Assembly: GCF_027595985.1 (NCBI RefSeq)
Contig: NC_073306.1
Span: forward strand, 99,483,426-99,547,425
DNA: 64,000 bases
Direction of reading: 5' to 3'
DNA from: Sorex araneus
Lineage: Eukaryota; Chordata; Mammalia; Eulipotyphla; Soricidae
Positions 13,622 to 28,600 of the stretch are shown here, piece by piece. Numbering within the stretch: the stretch's first letter is position 1; the number at the start of each line of letters is the position of its first letter. A program made the position numbers and the translations under genes. A model generated the notes under the pieces. The model made no database searches, had not been told where the DNA came from, and saw only the letters and a list, made by a program, of their open reading frames with translations.

Positions 13622-16600
13622 GGAGGCAGACGAAAGGGTGGGAGGATTAGAATGATGTATGATGGGATACAGGAAGAACAGATGGATCAGGGGTGAGGCT
13701 CAATGGTAGAGGACATGTTTTGCACACAAGAGGATCTGGGTTCAATCTGCAAGCACTGCTGAGTGTGAACCCCACAGCAGTAACTACAACAAAATATGAA
13801 TAAGGGGGAAGATAATGGACAATGCCATAACTAGAATTCAGGAAAGCAAAGGGCAGGGCTTATGGAGCACCAGGAAAAGGTCAAGTCTGGGGCCCTAGAG
13901 CAAGAGCAAGAATGTCTAGGCAGGTGGTTAGAGATAGACATAAATGTAGGTGCGGTAGGCACATAGGTGGAGAGAGAGACACGCACAAAGACATCTTGCC
14001 CTGAGCAGAGTAAGGTAAGAAGAGATCCTTAAAGCCATCTGCCACCGACTCCTCTCACTCCCCTACTGCCTCAAAACTATAAGTGTTCTCAATTTCCTCA
14101 CTTCTCTTCCTACCAGATATCCTTGCTACTTTCTCAACAATCCCCGTTGCTTCTTTCTGTCTTATACACACAGGCAGGTCAGGCCCCCAAGTGGAAACTG
14201 GTTCAAAGCCATTCCTTGCTCTCCTGTGGTCCCTCCAGCGAAGCCATAACATCACTTTGCAGAGTCCGCCCCAGCACTCGCTCTCCCATTATCCCACAGG
14301 GCTGTCCTTTCTCCATCATTGACCATGATTTTTGTTTGGATCATGGCAATACTCTCATCTCTTCCCCTGGAAATTGGTATGTTTCCTACAAGCTAAAATT
14401 CTCATCAGAAAAGACACAGTGGCCCTAAAAATGCCTCCTCCCAGACAGCCCAGTATCAGCTGGAGTCAGGATGCCAGGAGCTGGTCTTTGGCGTATGGTC
14501 TTTGCTCATACCATGAAGATTCTGAGGCAATATTATGATGCGTGCTTTAGGACCCCATGGAGACAGACAAACTAGTGCAGAATTGGATACTTGGAGAGTG
14601 ATGATTATACTGAAGTTAGGGGCCAGACACATGCCCTCACTTGCAAGGATATGAGTTACTTTGAGGGAAGGGAGAGGGCCTGGGCCATACCTAACAGGGA
14701 TTACCCTGGATCACTTCTGGAAGGGCTCAGGAGACTATATGTGGTGCTGCGGATTGAATACAGCTCAGCCATGTGCAAGGCAAGTCTCATGCAAGGCAAG
14801 CATTCTACCTCTGGGTCTGGGTTATAATACTGAGCCAAAGAACACTACAGCTCTAACCTTAAGCCTTCCAATGGCAATATTTCCAAATGTGAATCAGATG
14901 TGAATTTTCCAGAATTTAAAATAATCTGTCCTTTTCTTGATATCACTTAACAAAATACTCACTGCCAAAGTCCTAGGTGCATAAATGGGGAAATGTTTTT
15001 CAGTGACTCCACAGGCAAGCTCCACCCTGGTCTTTCTTATCCCTCAGTGTTTTCAGGGCTCCATGATGCCAGAAAGAAAGGTACAAGCCTCGTGAGCCCC
15101 CAAACGAAAGAAAAGAAAAGTCTGCATTACCTGATTGAGCAAATATTTAACTTGCAGTGTATAAAGAAAGGTTGCCTATGAGAGAAAAAGACAGACAAAT
15201 GTCAGCATTCTGGCCTTTGTGAAGCAGAGAGCTGGGAGCCACAGTTTGGCAGGCTCTGATCCCACTGAGAGTTAGCCTAGAACGGGGCTAGAATAAAGGG
15301 GGGAGCCAGGCTGTCTGGGGCCGAGGGGGCCCAAACATTCCTTTACAGATGAACCTGCTCCAAGCAACACTGGTTTCCCTTAAAGGCTCACTACTAGCCC
15401 CTTTTCATGGAATAATTAAAAAATAATAAAATCAAAGGGTTTCAGAATAAATAGGGAGTACAATAGCAATTTGAAATGAAAGTAGAGGGCTATCGCTAGT
15501 AACTGAGCTGTGGCCTCTAAAAACTCACATGTTAAAGTTCTAACTCCCAAGGTAACTATTTGGTGATAAGATTTTCGAAGAGCTGGAGGCTGAAGCGATA
15601 GCACAGCGGGTAGGGTGTTTGCCTTGCATGCGGCTGACCCAGGTTTGATTCTCAGCATCCCATATGGTTCCCTGAGCACCGCCAGGAGTAATTTCTGAGT
15701 GCACGAACCTGGAGTAACACCTGTGCATCACCCAGTATGACCCAAAAAGAAAAAAAAAAAGATTTTTGAAGAGCTGACTAAGTTACAGTGAGGGAATTAG
15801 AGTGGACCCTGTCCTAATAGGATGTATACTTATCAGAAAACAGAGGAACCCAGGGATCTATAAAGAGGCAAGAGCATGTTATCTATAAGCCAAGGAGAGA
15901 GGAAAACCTTTTATCAAAAGAAACCTTTCCTGCAACACCTCCATCCCAAATTATCAGTCTCCAAATGATGAGAAAATAGATGTTCATTGTGTTTTCCCTG
16001 ATCTGTACCCCCTTGTCATAGCCCTGGCAAACTAATTGGCTACACTAGTAATGAATACTAATTGATTTTTTATTATTCATTGCCCAGACATGACTGTCAG
16101 TACTAATTTACACTTAAGGCTCTGTGTGACCACACTCCACAAGCAAAATCAAACCAAAACAAAACTAAAAAGAGTAAACATGCAGAGTAAGGCCCAGTGT
16201 GGAAGACTTGATTCCTTCACACACAAAAAATGATTTATACACTTCTGCATGGATGCTCCCCGGGCCCACTCCAGCACTGCTCAGGATTGTACTCCACTAG
16301 AGTAACTTTAAGCCTGTTTTTTTTTTCTTGAGGGACAAATGTTTGTATCTTTTATACTAAAAATTAGAGCCACCAATACCACGTGTGGGAATCATATCAG
16401 ACTGAGTCAGTTCACCCAGACAGAGCTGTGCTCTCCCTCGTCAGCGGACCTTGAGAAAAACATTCAAGCCCGTTAACCCAAGCAAACTTACTGGAAGAGC
16501 TGGAATAAAGATCATGACATAGGTCTGGGTAAGCCTATAAAACAAAAAAGGAAAGAAAGTTCATAAGGTCTTCATTTTAAGGTAAAAGAAGGCAGGATAA

Positions 16601-16926
16601 ACTAATTTAAACTTCTTTTTTCATTCTCACCTCTTTCTAAGTTAATGGGCTTCGACTGCAAATGGAACAAATGTGAAATTTTATACTGAGAACATTCTTA
16701 TAATCAGATTAACCCCTCTTGGTCCTTCCAAGTCTTTAGGCTTAAGACAGGAGTTTTCAACTCCAGTTCTGTAGCTGGGTCATTGCCTGCACTGAGGAGC
16801 TGTTCTGTACATTGTAAGATGTTTTTCAGATGCAACTATGCCCACTTCCGGATTTGATAATCAAAAATCTTGGCCACCATTGTCAAAACCCCTAAGGTTC
16901 GGAGTTATACTCTTCCAGGAAAGAGA

Positions 16927-16972
<46 letters not shown>

Positions 16973-19900
16973 CATACATATATATAGATATATATTGTTT
17001 AAGAAAACAATGGGTCTCAAACTTGGTGTCATGTTTGAATCATGTATGGGAGCTTTGAGAGAAACTGAAGCTTAAGCATACATTGAACAAATGAAAACAA
17101 AGTAGAGGTGGGGAGGCAGGCGTGGGTGAGTTTTTAAAGCATCCAGGGGATAGATATCAACCATGATCAAGAATCACAAAACCATGAATAAAAATCAGAA
17201 GCTATCGGGGCTGGAGCAATAGCACAGCGGGTAGGGCATTTGCCTTGCACGTAGCCGACTCGGGTTCGATTCCCAGCATCCCATATGGTCCCCTGAGCAC
17301 CACCAGGGGTGATTCCTGAGTGCAGAGCCAGGAGTAACCCCTGAGTATTGCCAGGTGTGACTCAAAAAGAAAAAAAAAAATCAGAAGCTATCTTCTTGCA
17401 ATGATATGAAAGATGGAGGATGTTCACAAAATGCATCACCCTGATGAAGTCGAGTCTAGATCTTAAGGAACAAGCATAAAAAGCCCTAAGACCTTGCTGA
17501 AGTCAGCTGAAGAAATTTCTGCCTTCTTGGTGGATGGCCTGGTCCCTGGTATTGCTGATTCTCAGAAGGGAACCATCTTCTACCAAGACAGTCCTCAATC
17601 CCACCCACTATCACTGTGGAACATGCCATTTTACCTGGACACATCCGGGTCCTGCCTGAAGAGGAGCAGGATCTGCTTGGTGTTGATGAAGAGCGCCCAG
17701 CAGGGGAAGCAGCAGAGCAGGAGCATAAGCACCCCCCTTTGCAGGATGACACCCACATACTTCAAGTTCCGGCTTCCGTAGGTCTGGGTAGAAGCAGCCA
17801 AAATGAACCATCAGTCTAGCACCTGCACCACTCCCATTTAAAGACCTCAGTCATGTCTCCTAGACACACATCACCCCAGACATTCTGCCACATTCCATGG
17901 GTGTTCATGATCCCAACTTTTCCTGCCCATTAGAGTCACCAGAAGGAATTTCTTTGTTTGTTTCGGGGCCACATCCAGGGGTGTTCAGTGGTTACTCCTG
18001 ACTCTGTACCGAGGAATCACTCCTGGCAGTGCTCAGGGGACCATATGGAATGCCAGGAATTGAACCTGGGTCAGCCACATTCAAGACAAATGCCATATTA
18101 GCTGTAAAATTGCTTGGGCCCCGTGACTTGGAGGCTCTCTCAGTAGTGCCCGGGGGACTATGCAGTGCTAGGGAGAGAGGGAGGGGGTCCCCCTTACAAA
18201 ACACACACTCCAGCCCTTTGAACCATGTCCCTGGACTGGAATGCTGACGCCAGACTGCTTGGATCCATCTTCTCCTGGCTACCCATAGGCTACGTGACCC
18301 TAGGTAAGAGCCCTGCCTGCTATACTATAGTTCTAGCCCAAGAGGAATATTTTTAAGACACGGATCCAGGTTCCCACTGGGAAACTGAATTTAACTGACA
18401 CAGATATTAAGAAAAAAATATAAAGTTCCCATGTGATTCTAGTTGAGATTTTATCACCTGGGAATTTGTAAGAAATGCAGAGTCGAGTCAGAGAGATAAT
18501 ACAGCAAGTAAGATACTTGCTTTGCACATGATCTACCTCTGGCACTCTATATGTTCCCCCAAGCCTGAAAGTAGTGATCTCTGAGCATAGAGCTAGGAGT
18601 AATCCTTGAGCACAGCCAGGTTTGCATCCCCAAAACCAAAACCAAAACAAACAAACAAACAAAAAAACACAAAGAAAAACAGTCTCGGGCCCTACTCCAG
18701 GCATAAACTTGGAGGGCAGGGATGACAACATACTGCTGCCAGTGCCTGTAGGCCTGCAAAAGCCAAACTGCACATCTCACAGCTCTGTTTAGACATCTCC
18801 ACGGTCACTCTGTGTTCTCCATAGGTTGAGATTAATTTGAAATTCAATGAGTTGCTTACACCGCTGGTCCATGGCCCATGGCCTGATGCTAACCTGCAAG
18901 TGTAAAAAAGTTAAAAAACAATGGTCTAGGCTTTGGTTAGAATGGCTGCTCTGTGTGCTGATATCCAGAACAGGAACCAGTTCATGGGTGTAAAAAGGTT
19001 GAAAAATGCTTATTCCACTGGAATTAGGAAACCCTACTTGATAAAGCATTTCCTTCCTGCTTTATTGTATATCAGATTCACCTGGAGGGCTTACTAGAAC
19101 ATAGGTGAGTGGCCCTCAGTCAGTGGTCAGCTGATAAATATTTAAGGACATGGTCCTTAAATATTGTGTAGTTCTCCCTCTTGGAGAACTTGGCCTCTTG
19201 GAGAACTCAGGTCCATCTCTGTATCACTGTATCACTGTCATCCTGCTGTTCATCGATTTTCTCGAGTGGGCGCCAGTAATGTCTCCATTCATCTTAGCCC
19301 TGAGATTTTAGCAGCCTCTCTTTACTTGTCCATCCTAAAGCTGCCACATTGGAGGCTCTTTCAGGGTCAGGGGAATGAGACCCATCATTGTTACTGTTTT
19401 TGGCATATCAAATTTGCCACGGGAGCTTGCCAGGCTCTGCCGTGTGGGCAGGATACTCTTGCCAAGTTCTCCAAGAGGGAGAACTACACAATATTTAAGG
19501 ACCATGTCCTTAAATATTTATCAGCTGACCACTGACTGAGGGCCACTCACCTATGTTCTAGTAAGCCCTCCAGGTGAATCTGATATACAATAAAGCTTGA
19601 GAGACAGGGATGCAGAAACATGAAAAGCAACAGGAGACACAGCTGCTTCTCCCGGAAGCGAGCATAACATGAGGCCCCCCATAGTCATGCCACCGGACTC
19701 TGCTGTTTTCACAAGGGTGCCACAGAGGGTAAAAAGCCCTCCCTGCCCCAAGGGACCCAGCCCCGGGAGCTGGCCTCCACAACCCAACCACCGCCATGCT
19801 CCAAGCCTCCTCCCCACACACGCAGGGGCCAAGCCTCACACATGAGTGAAGTCCCACAGAACCCAGGTAATGCGGAACTTTGTGATCTTGGACTCTGGGC

Positions 19901-22012
19901 TCAATGGGACCAATATGAGTGAACATATTCCTGGACTGTGCGGCCGCTTTTGCAGCAGCACAACACATCATAAGATACTCCCTACCCATTCTCCATAATT
20001 ACTACACCATATTTGATGGGGTTCAGACAGTAGGCAACAAATCATGAAGGAAATAAGTGTATATATATGCATATATACATATTTTCAGATATATATGTAT
20101 ATATATACCAAAGCTCACATCACCCGAACTTTAACAACATGTTAGTGATATCCTGCCAAAATAGAACAATCTTCACACTGTTTCCTATATGAACACTATT
20201 TTGTAAACATGTTCAGCAGTTCTTTATAACAGACAACAAAAAATATATTATTTTGGTTGAGTTTTGGGACAGGAATTGGGGCTTGGGATGAAAATATTCT
20301 GAATCTGGTGGGAAGGTATAATGGTGGTGGGATTGGTGTTTGAATATTAAATGTAGTCAAATACTGTGAACTAACTTTTAAAATTAAAATTTTTTTTAAA
20401 AAAGAAAAGCAATAGGAGGTATGTTTGTAAAACTTCCCCCTTTAGGCAAGGCAGTTGTGCAGATACGAACTAGCTCAGCAACTATGAATGACATTCAACC
20501 ACATGTCAAAGAGAGCAGGCAGGATTGGGAATAAGTAGCTGACAAAACACCAGGGCAGGGTTTGTTAGGGCCTTCCTCCTACTGGACATAGACTTGCCAT
20601 TTGGGCTGCTGGGAAAGTTGAACTTTTTGAGAGAAGATGCCCACAAACACTCTGAGAGAGGCTATGAGAGAGCTTTCTGTTTACCTGGGAGATGAGAGTG
20701 TCACAAGCAGAGGATAAACCGAACCCAACAGAGATTCCAGTGATGTTAATAACCTGGATATAAGCACAAGGAGAAGGTCATGCACTTAAAAAAGGAAAAA
20801 CAGGCAAATTCTGTCTGATTCCAGTCTGCAGTCAGACTGGAATCAACCATAAGTCAACTCCAAGTTATCTACCTGGGATCCACTGGGACGATTTCATTTA
20901 AAGAGTAACAATTTTAAAGTCAGAAGAAAAACATAAGTCTTGCCCATCCCTCTCCATGTTAAGTCTTAGGCATTTCATTTCTCAATTTCACAGAGAATTT
21001 TTTCACACCATTTCTAAGGGGAAATTCATCAGGGAGTAATAGCAGTTCTGATGAATTTACTTGTTCAAGGTCAAGCAAGGCCTGTTACAATGCCCAAAAG
21101 AACTCCGGGAGCACAGGAGTAATCCTGAAGTAAAAGCTAGTATCCCACGAGCTGGAGTGGTAGTACAGTGAGTAAGGTAATTGCCTCGCATGTGAATGGT
21201 TATAGATTGAACCCCAGCACTGCCTGGTCCTCTGAGTTGCCAGAGATCACTCCCAAGCACAGAGCCAGGAACAGGCCCTGAGCACACTTGGGTGTGGACC
21301 AACACCCTTCCCTTGCAACAAGGCTAGTGTGCCAGACCTTCCAGGTTCTTGTCTTGACAAAGTTCAACAACAAAACCGGGGGTTCCAGAGCAGTGCCCCC
21401 TAAATCAGGGAGTGAAATTATAAGACACCTGATGTTCTTGCTGTCTAAAACCACTACCTCCTCCTGAGACTGCCAGGAACCGACTGACAGCAAAATACCC
21501 TCTGCGTGCCTAGGGGTTGCATAAGAGTAGCACCACAGTTCAGAAGAAGCAAATTCAGCTCCCAGGAGGAATTGCGGGAAGAGTCATGCGGTCCTCAGGA
21601 GCAAAAGGGGAAATGTGGGGGCTCAGGGGAGCAGGGGACACATCCTGCTGCAAAACAACTGAGTCCACTTACCTGGAAAAAATGTGCTGGCCCTTTAACA
21701 CAACCAGCTAACCCAGAGGTTGAGGACAGCCCTTTGGTATCTGGGGTTAGTATTCAGTATGCAGATTTGGATCCCATCCAATTTTAGGTTGAACACTCGA
21801 CCCTGAGTTTTCTCTTTCTAGTTTCTGTTCCTGATCAGGATTCTCAGGGAGACAGACAAGTAGTGGTGGGGAGGAGAAAGGGAGCAAGGTTCCTCTTAGT
21901 GAAGTTTCCTCAAGCCCTTTATTATGATCCCCTTCTCTTAGCTGTGGGAACAAAAGCAGGAGCCCAGGGTCCATGGATTGATTATAAATCAGCTCAGATG
22001 GTGGGCCCGCCC

Positions 22013-22062
<50 letters not shown>

Positions 22063-25000
22063 GGTGTTCCCAGTCTAACTCCCAGAGCTGGAAATATTTG
22101 AAGCTACGTGGTCTAGGATAATTAAGATTATAGATGATAACACGATTGCAGCCATGATAACACCTAGATTTGAGCCCAGTGAACCCTATGTTGAACTTCC
22201 AACCTCCAACACACTAAGATAATAAACTTGTGCTCTTTTAAGTCAACAAATTGTGGTAATCTGTAACCACAGCAAGAAGAAACAAGTACAGATCATTTTC
22301 ATCAATCCATGTCAGAAAGCCCCATACGTACTGCAATGGCAAGCGTGACGGCGTCCAGTTCCAGCTTCCCCAGGTGGCCGCAAAACACAGAGCTTATGAA
22401 ACTGATCAGAAATACCATCAGCTGGGCCAAGAACTGGAAAAGAGAAAAACAAGGGGTTGTGGGCTGGCCATGCTGCCCAGAGGAAGGAACAGCTCTTCCC
22501 TTAGGATTCCCCTCCCAGCAGCAGGGGCCTCACTCATTCCGGGGGAATGGGCCACTTCTGGTGGGCTTCTGGGAACATTTGAAACAACTAATCTGCAAAA
22601 GCAATCAGAATCATATTCTTGAGAACATTTTCATCTTTTTTTTTAATCTGCTTTTTTATTTCAGATGCTCATGCTGTATTTTGTCCAAAACTCTCAGAGA
22701 CTGTCTTCTAAGATAACTCTTTTTTCCTTTTTTTATATTTGGACCACATTCAGTGATGCTCAGGGCTTAATCCTGGCTCTATGCTCAGAGATAACTCCTA
22801 GTGGGCTTGGGGAACCATATGAGGTGCCAGGAATAGAACTCTGGCCATGTGCAAGACAAGTGCCCTACCCACCGTACTCTCACTTTGGCCCCTTGGGGTA
22901 ACTCATTTTTCATCCCAGGTTTCTACCTAGTGGGTAGTGAAGCCACTGACAGCAAGAATGCTGGCCAGCAAGAACATTGTACAGACAGAACTTGATCAGG
23001 ATTAAGATCACCAAGTAGAAAGGACCCAGGATTAAGATCACCAAGTAGAAAGGACCACACTCTGGACCCTCAGGGTGACACTTGAGGGCTTAGTTTCTTT
23101 TTTAAATGATTTTTTATTTTCAGGTCTTTTTTTTTTTCTTTTTGGGTCACACACAGCGATGCTCAGGGGTTACTTCTGGCTTTGCACTCAGGAATTACTC
23201 CTGGCAGTGCTTGGGGGACCATATGGGATGCCGGGGATTAAACCCAGGTCGGCCGCGTGCAAAGGCAAACGCCCTACCCGTTGTGCTATCGCTCCGGCCC
23301 CTTCAGGTCTTATTTCTAAGTTCAAATTGACCCTTAGAAATCTCTTTTCAAAACACAGCCTATATTAGAGAACTAGGAAATAAATGATCCATTTTCAAAG
23401 AAAATCAGGGTAGGTTTAGAAATTATCAGGACAATAACTTTGATATCCAATGCTTTGTGTGGCTACTGAGAAAACTCTAGAGTCAATAGCACTCCTACCA
23501 AAAGAAAATGCTTGTGTTTTGCATTTTCTTATGAGTAGGGTGTGAAATCACATTGTAACTGATCATGAAAACTGGAGAGACCAGAGCTCAGAAAAAATAA
23601 AGTTCAAATGAAGCCTATAACAAGTTTTATTTTTAATCCCTTTAACATTGTTTTAATATTTATACAACAAATAAGAAAACAGGCTTTTCCCTTCTCCTTT
23701 CCAGAAAAGAACTTAAAGAATAGAAAAGGGGGTCCAGAGAGATTCTACAGCAAGTAAGGAGCTGGCCTTGCAGGACCTGACCCAGGTTCCATCCCCGGCA
23801 CCTCGCATGGTCCTCTGAGCATGGCCAGGGGTTATTCCTCAACACAGAGCCAAGAGAATGCCCTGAATTTGATGAGGCATGGCCCAAAACAAAATAAACA
23901 AAATAGAAATTTTTAAAATATAATTGAATAAGGAAGAGTAATTTCATAGAGTTTTACCACTTTCTCTGAAAACAGGAAGGGGTCAGATGTGTAGAGAAGC
24001 AAAATCAAATTAAACAAACCACACAGAGACACATACACAGGCCCCTCAGGCTCCATTCCCCAAGTCAGGGTCTAAGATCAGAAGACCAAACTACGTGGTG
24101 CCTTTGTGCCTTTTGGAATACTGAGGCAGGGGAGGTTCAGTTAGGGGGTGATGGTGGTGTCACACTCAGCAGTGCTCATGGGAGCACTATTTTATTTATT
24201 TATTCATTTCTGGTTTGGAGGACCACATCGTCCAATACTCTGGGATTACTCCTGGCTCTATAGTGCTCAGGATGGGGACCATATGGGAATGCCAGGGATT
24301 GAAAGTGGGTCGGCAGGGTGTAAGGCAACCCTCCCCACTATACGATCTCTCCAGCCCCAGGAACACTAATTTATTTGATATTCCTGCTGAGAGGAATAGT
24401 GTCAGGTACAACCCCCCGCCCCCCAACCCTGGTGCTGAGCAGAGATCAGAAGTTAATCAGTCTCGCCCACTATGGTCCTTCTGCTAGGCAGTCACCAACT
24501 CTTCCTCACTTTTTGTTCTTTCTTCTTTGGAACTAGGGAAGAAATGTCTTCTTTGGAACTAGAGAAGAAATGAGATCAATATAATGGGAAAGGGGGATGA
24601 AGAGACTCCGGATTTAGGGGGTTAAAGTGATATTACCACCCAAAGTGCCCTTTGAGACTTGCTGGGGGCTGGAGCGATAGCACAGCAGGTAGGGCATTTG
24701 CCTTGCACATGGCCGACCCGGGTTTGAATCTCAGCATCCCATATAGTCCCCTGAGCACCGCCAGGAGTAATTCCTGAGTGTAGAACCAGGAGTAACCCCT
24801 GTGCATCGCCAGGTGTGACCCAAAAAGCAAAAAAAAAAATGGCAGTGCTGGGCTGGCGAGATAGTACAGTGGGTTGGGCACTTGCCTTGCACAGGGCCAG
24901 CATTCAATCCCTGGCACCCTATGCCCCCCAACACCTCCAGGGGTGATGCCTGAGTTCAGAGCCACGAGTAAGCCCTGAGCTGGGGTACAAACCTTTCCCT

Positions 25001-25200
25001 GCAAAAAACCCTCAAAACCAAAAATAAAGGCATTGCTTGCCTAAAGCTCAACAATAAATGCTGCATCACGCATTTCTTTTACATCTTCCCAATTCTGCCT
25101 GTCGCCTCACACACTAGCCAAGCAGTGCGCAGCAGCTGGTTCCCACCCAGGATGGAGACTAACTACCGGGAGAGGTAAGGTGCCCCTACCTAAATGAGGT

Positions 25201-25242
<42 letters not shown>

Positions 25243-25592
25243 CGCATGCACTCGCGCGCACGCGTGGGGGGGGAGTGCATATGAAATTGAGGAAAGGAAG
25301 AGGAAAGCAGCTTTTATGGACCCCTGGACTGGCCTTCCCTAGGAGCTGCGTTCACAAGCCCTCCTCCTTCCCCTTGCGCCCTGCTCCTACTCAGCAGCCC
25401 TCCCAGGCTCAGGGTCAAGCCTCCGCTCCTCCTGCATCAAGCCGGGCTGGGCCAGCAGAGGGTGCCTCAGTTTCCCTGTTGTTAAGTCCATTTGAAGCAC
25501 ACTGGATCTGCATGGCACCTCTACTTCACGGTCTAGCTAACTTCAGGGAGCAGCAATTCTGTGCCTGGGAACCCTGGCCGCCCCCGCCCCCC

Positions 25593-25634
<42 letters not shown>

Positions 25635-28600
25635 CCAAGAAGAAGGGACAGCTTCGGGCAGCTGTGGGTCTGCGCTTAGGGAATCTTGCAGCTGCACTGT
25701 GGTGGCGGGGTGGGACTTGGCCAGGCTTCGGACCCCAGTCCTCTGAGCACGGCCAGGACACGAGGGCGCCTTCCAGACGGTGCCGGGTGCATGAAGGATA
25801 GATCCCACGTGGACATGCAGCGTAGATTTGCCCCTAGTGCTAGGACAGCTTCTGGAGCCGCACTGGTCCCCCCAGTCTCCTGCGTGTGCTGGGCCCCAAG
25901 CCAGACTGGGTCTGAAGTCTCATTTCCAGGGAAATTCAGATACGGAGATATGAGCCCTATTTCTTTCTTCTTCCTCTTTTTTTTTTTTTTTTTTGCCTTT
26001 TATTGGGGCCGGGGGGCCACACTGGGTTGCTCAGTCAGGGGTTACTCCTGGCTCTGCACTCAGGAAATGCTCCTGGAGGTGCTCGGGGACCATATGGGGT
26101 GCCACGTGCAAGGCAAACTCCCTCTCCACTGTGCCCGGAGCCCTAGTTCTCACAATCCTCAGAACCACTTTGATAGACCCCTCCACCGCGCTTTAGTTGC
26201 ACCTTGGACAGGATCTTACTTATTTAGACTGATTTAAAACTACTTCCCACGGCCCAGCAATGACCAAGCTCAGGTGATCTGAAACTTCCTAGGAAAGTCC
26301 TGAAGTCTGAGGAGGCTTTGGGATGGGGTGGGGGGTAGGGAGATTCATTCCCCAGGGAAAATATCCAACTTAAGGATTCACTAGTTCACTAGTGAATTCA
26401 CTTGCTGCCGTCTCCCCCTCAGCCCAGCAGTCCCTCCCAAAGCCAGTGCCCTGAAGAAAGGAGGGGCAGGTGAAGCTGCTGGTCCAGGGGGCAGTGCTGC
26501 TCTTCAGTCCTTCCAATGAGTTGAAGAACAGTCTGGGGTTATTCCTCCCTTCCATGGCCCACAGAGGCCCTTCTTTCTGCCCTGGAGTTACCCAAAAACT
26601 GCTGAGTCAGGGTCCTGCCCACGAGGGATCAGATAACCATGAGTTTAATGCTCCTGAATCCACCAGTGGGGAGACAGTTTTCTATTCTGACAGTCCCACG
26701 TTGTTGCAACTTGAAAGCCCTGTTCCTACCTCTGTGTGCATGTACATGTGTATGTGACTGTGTGCATGTATTTATGCGCACGTGTGCATGCATATGTGTG
26801 TGTGAGAGATGAAGGGCATACTTTACTGCATCACCTCCCAAGCCATGGCACATGGTTTTCACAGTCACATATAACAGATGTGACTTTAGTGTCCCACACA
26901 GCCTCCTGGTACTCATCTGCAAGGGAACTTTTCAGCATGGACTGAAAGAATAATCCTCAGCAAGACAGGAGACAGGAGACAATAAAAAGCAAAGCAGAGA
27001 GTTGTAAACTCAGAATATGTGAAAAATAAACAGTTCCAAGGAACCTGAAACTAGATGGAGTACTCAGAGCACCTGTGGCAGGGGACAGGCCACAGGTGAG
27101 GCACTGTCCCCACCTACAGGTATTCGGTGGATTCATTCCAAGAAGTTATTGTCCCTTGGCTGTGAAATTACATAATGCAGAGGTCATGAGGGGTCAGTTT
27201 GCTTTATGATGCCAGCATAGCTCTGGAATCTTGCTAGCCACTGTCTTCAGGCCATCCCTGCATTGTGGACCTGCCTGTCCTGAATCCTTGTAGGCCTCTA
27301 AACTGGTTGTCATGACTTTGAAAGAAAACTTATGTCTTCTCTATTGTCATTCCCCTGAGCCTTCTCCCAGATTTTCTATTACAAATTGATCTGCTTGGAA
27401 GATCAGTTTCCTGTGGAGCAGACAGGCATTTTCTCAGGGCAAGAGCCAGTCCAAGGGAGGGAATGGCTGTGTCTTACACAAGGCAAGAAAGTCTAGCTGG
27501 ATGAAGTTGATCCATGTGAGACGCATCTACTACAGCTGCCACTAGATAAATTCCTTTGCTCAGGTGATAGAAGTTACACAGGCTCCTTCCTGAACCTCTG
27601 TCCCAAGATTTTTCTGGATCCAGGGTTCATATTTATTAATCAAGCACCATGCACTTCATCTAAGGTTCTGAGTTCCAGGCCTCCAGGTGCGCTCTTAGCC
27701 ACAGCCTGTGACTCCTACAAAGAAGGATCCACAAGGTGGTGTGCAGTGGGCCTCAACCCATCTCAAGAGTCTCGTGAGGCCATGGGATTTTCATTTCGAC
27801 ACATCCTACTTCCACCTTATCCACACTTTTTCAAGATGCAATCAACTAGCACTAGTCCCTGTAGTACTGTGCTGTCACAGGACATGGTGCTGTGTGCAGG
27901 GAATGAACCTAGGCAAAGTCTGCTTCCCCCAGATGTCTCAATGACGGTCTCAACAACCCCAGTTCAAAGTAGCCCAGATGTATCAACTAGACAACAGAAA
28001 GGGCCACCCTGTACTTCTGTCCCTTCTTGTCCCAGAGATCCTTTGGGTCAGGCAGCAACAAATAAAACTTCTACCATTTGGCAGCTTCCAAATGATGCTC
28101 CCAGGGACAGCTGTCAGAGAGGTGATGAATATAAATCTGACCCATGTGCCACATCAACAGGCAACCAGCCCAAAGTCATGTGGCTACTTGGTGGTAAAGG
28201 AACAACTAGGACCCAAGTCCCCTCCCTGACTCTCGATGGCTAGTGTGGCCAGTATCCTGGGAGTACACTCGTGGTAAAGATCCAAGTAAGGAAAACCATG
28301 ACTCCGTTCCTACCCCACGGAATCTGTAGTGCTCCAAACGCATCCTCGTGTGCCAATAGAGCTGACACAGATGAGAAGTCCAGCAAAGAACAAAGATATA
28401 CTGAGAGTACAGCAGAGGAACCAGAGACTGTTCCTGAAGGAAATGCACTTAGCTGAAACCCAGATGATGAACTGCAAGTGAAAGTGGCTTCTGTCCAGAG
28501 AGAATATTCTTGACTGAGGGAAGAGAGTAACAAGAGATTACAAGGTGGTGGACATGGTTCAGGCACCAAACAAAGGCTGGGGTGCCGAGAGACAATGAAA

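Noticed and set aside
17207..17280. tRNA-like heads of SINEs as tRNA genes
   Set aside because: They have box A and box B words but no cloverleaf or acceptor stem, and each continues into a SINE body.
27746..28243. A 165-codon plus-strand frame in intron 1
   Set aside because: No recognised domain, no clear start context, and an overlapping frame of similar make-up; probably chance.
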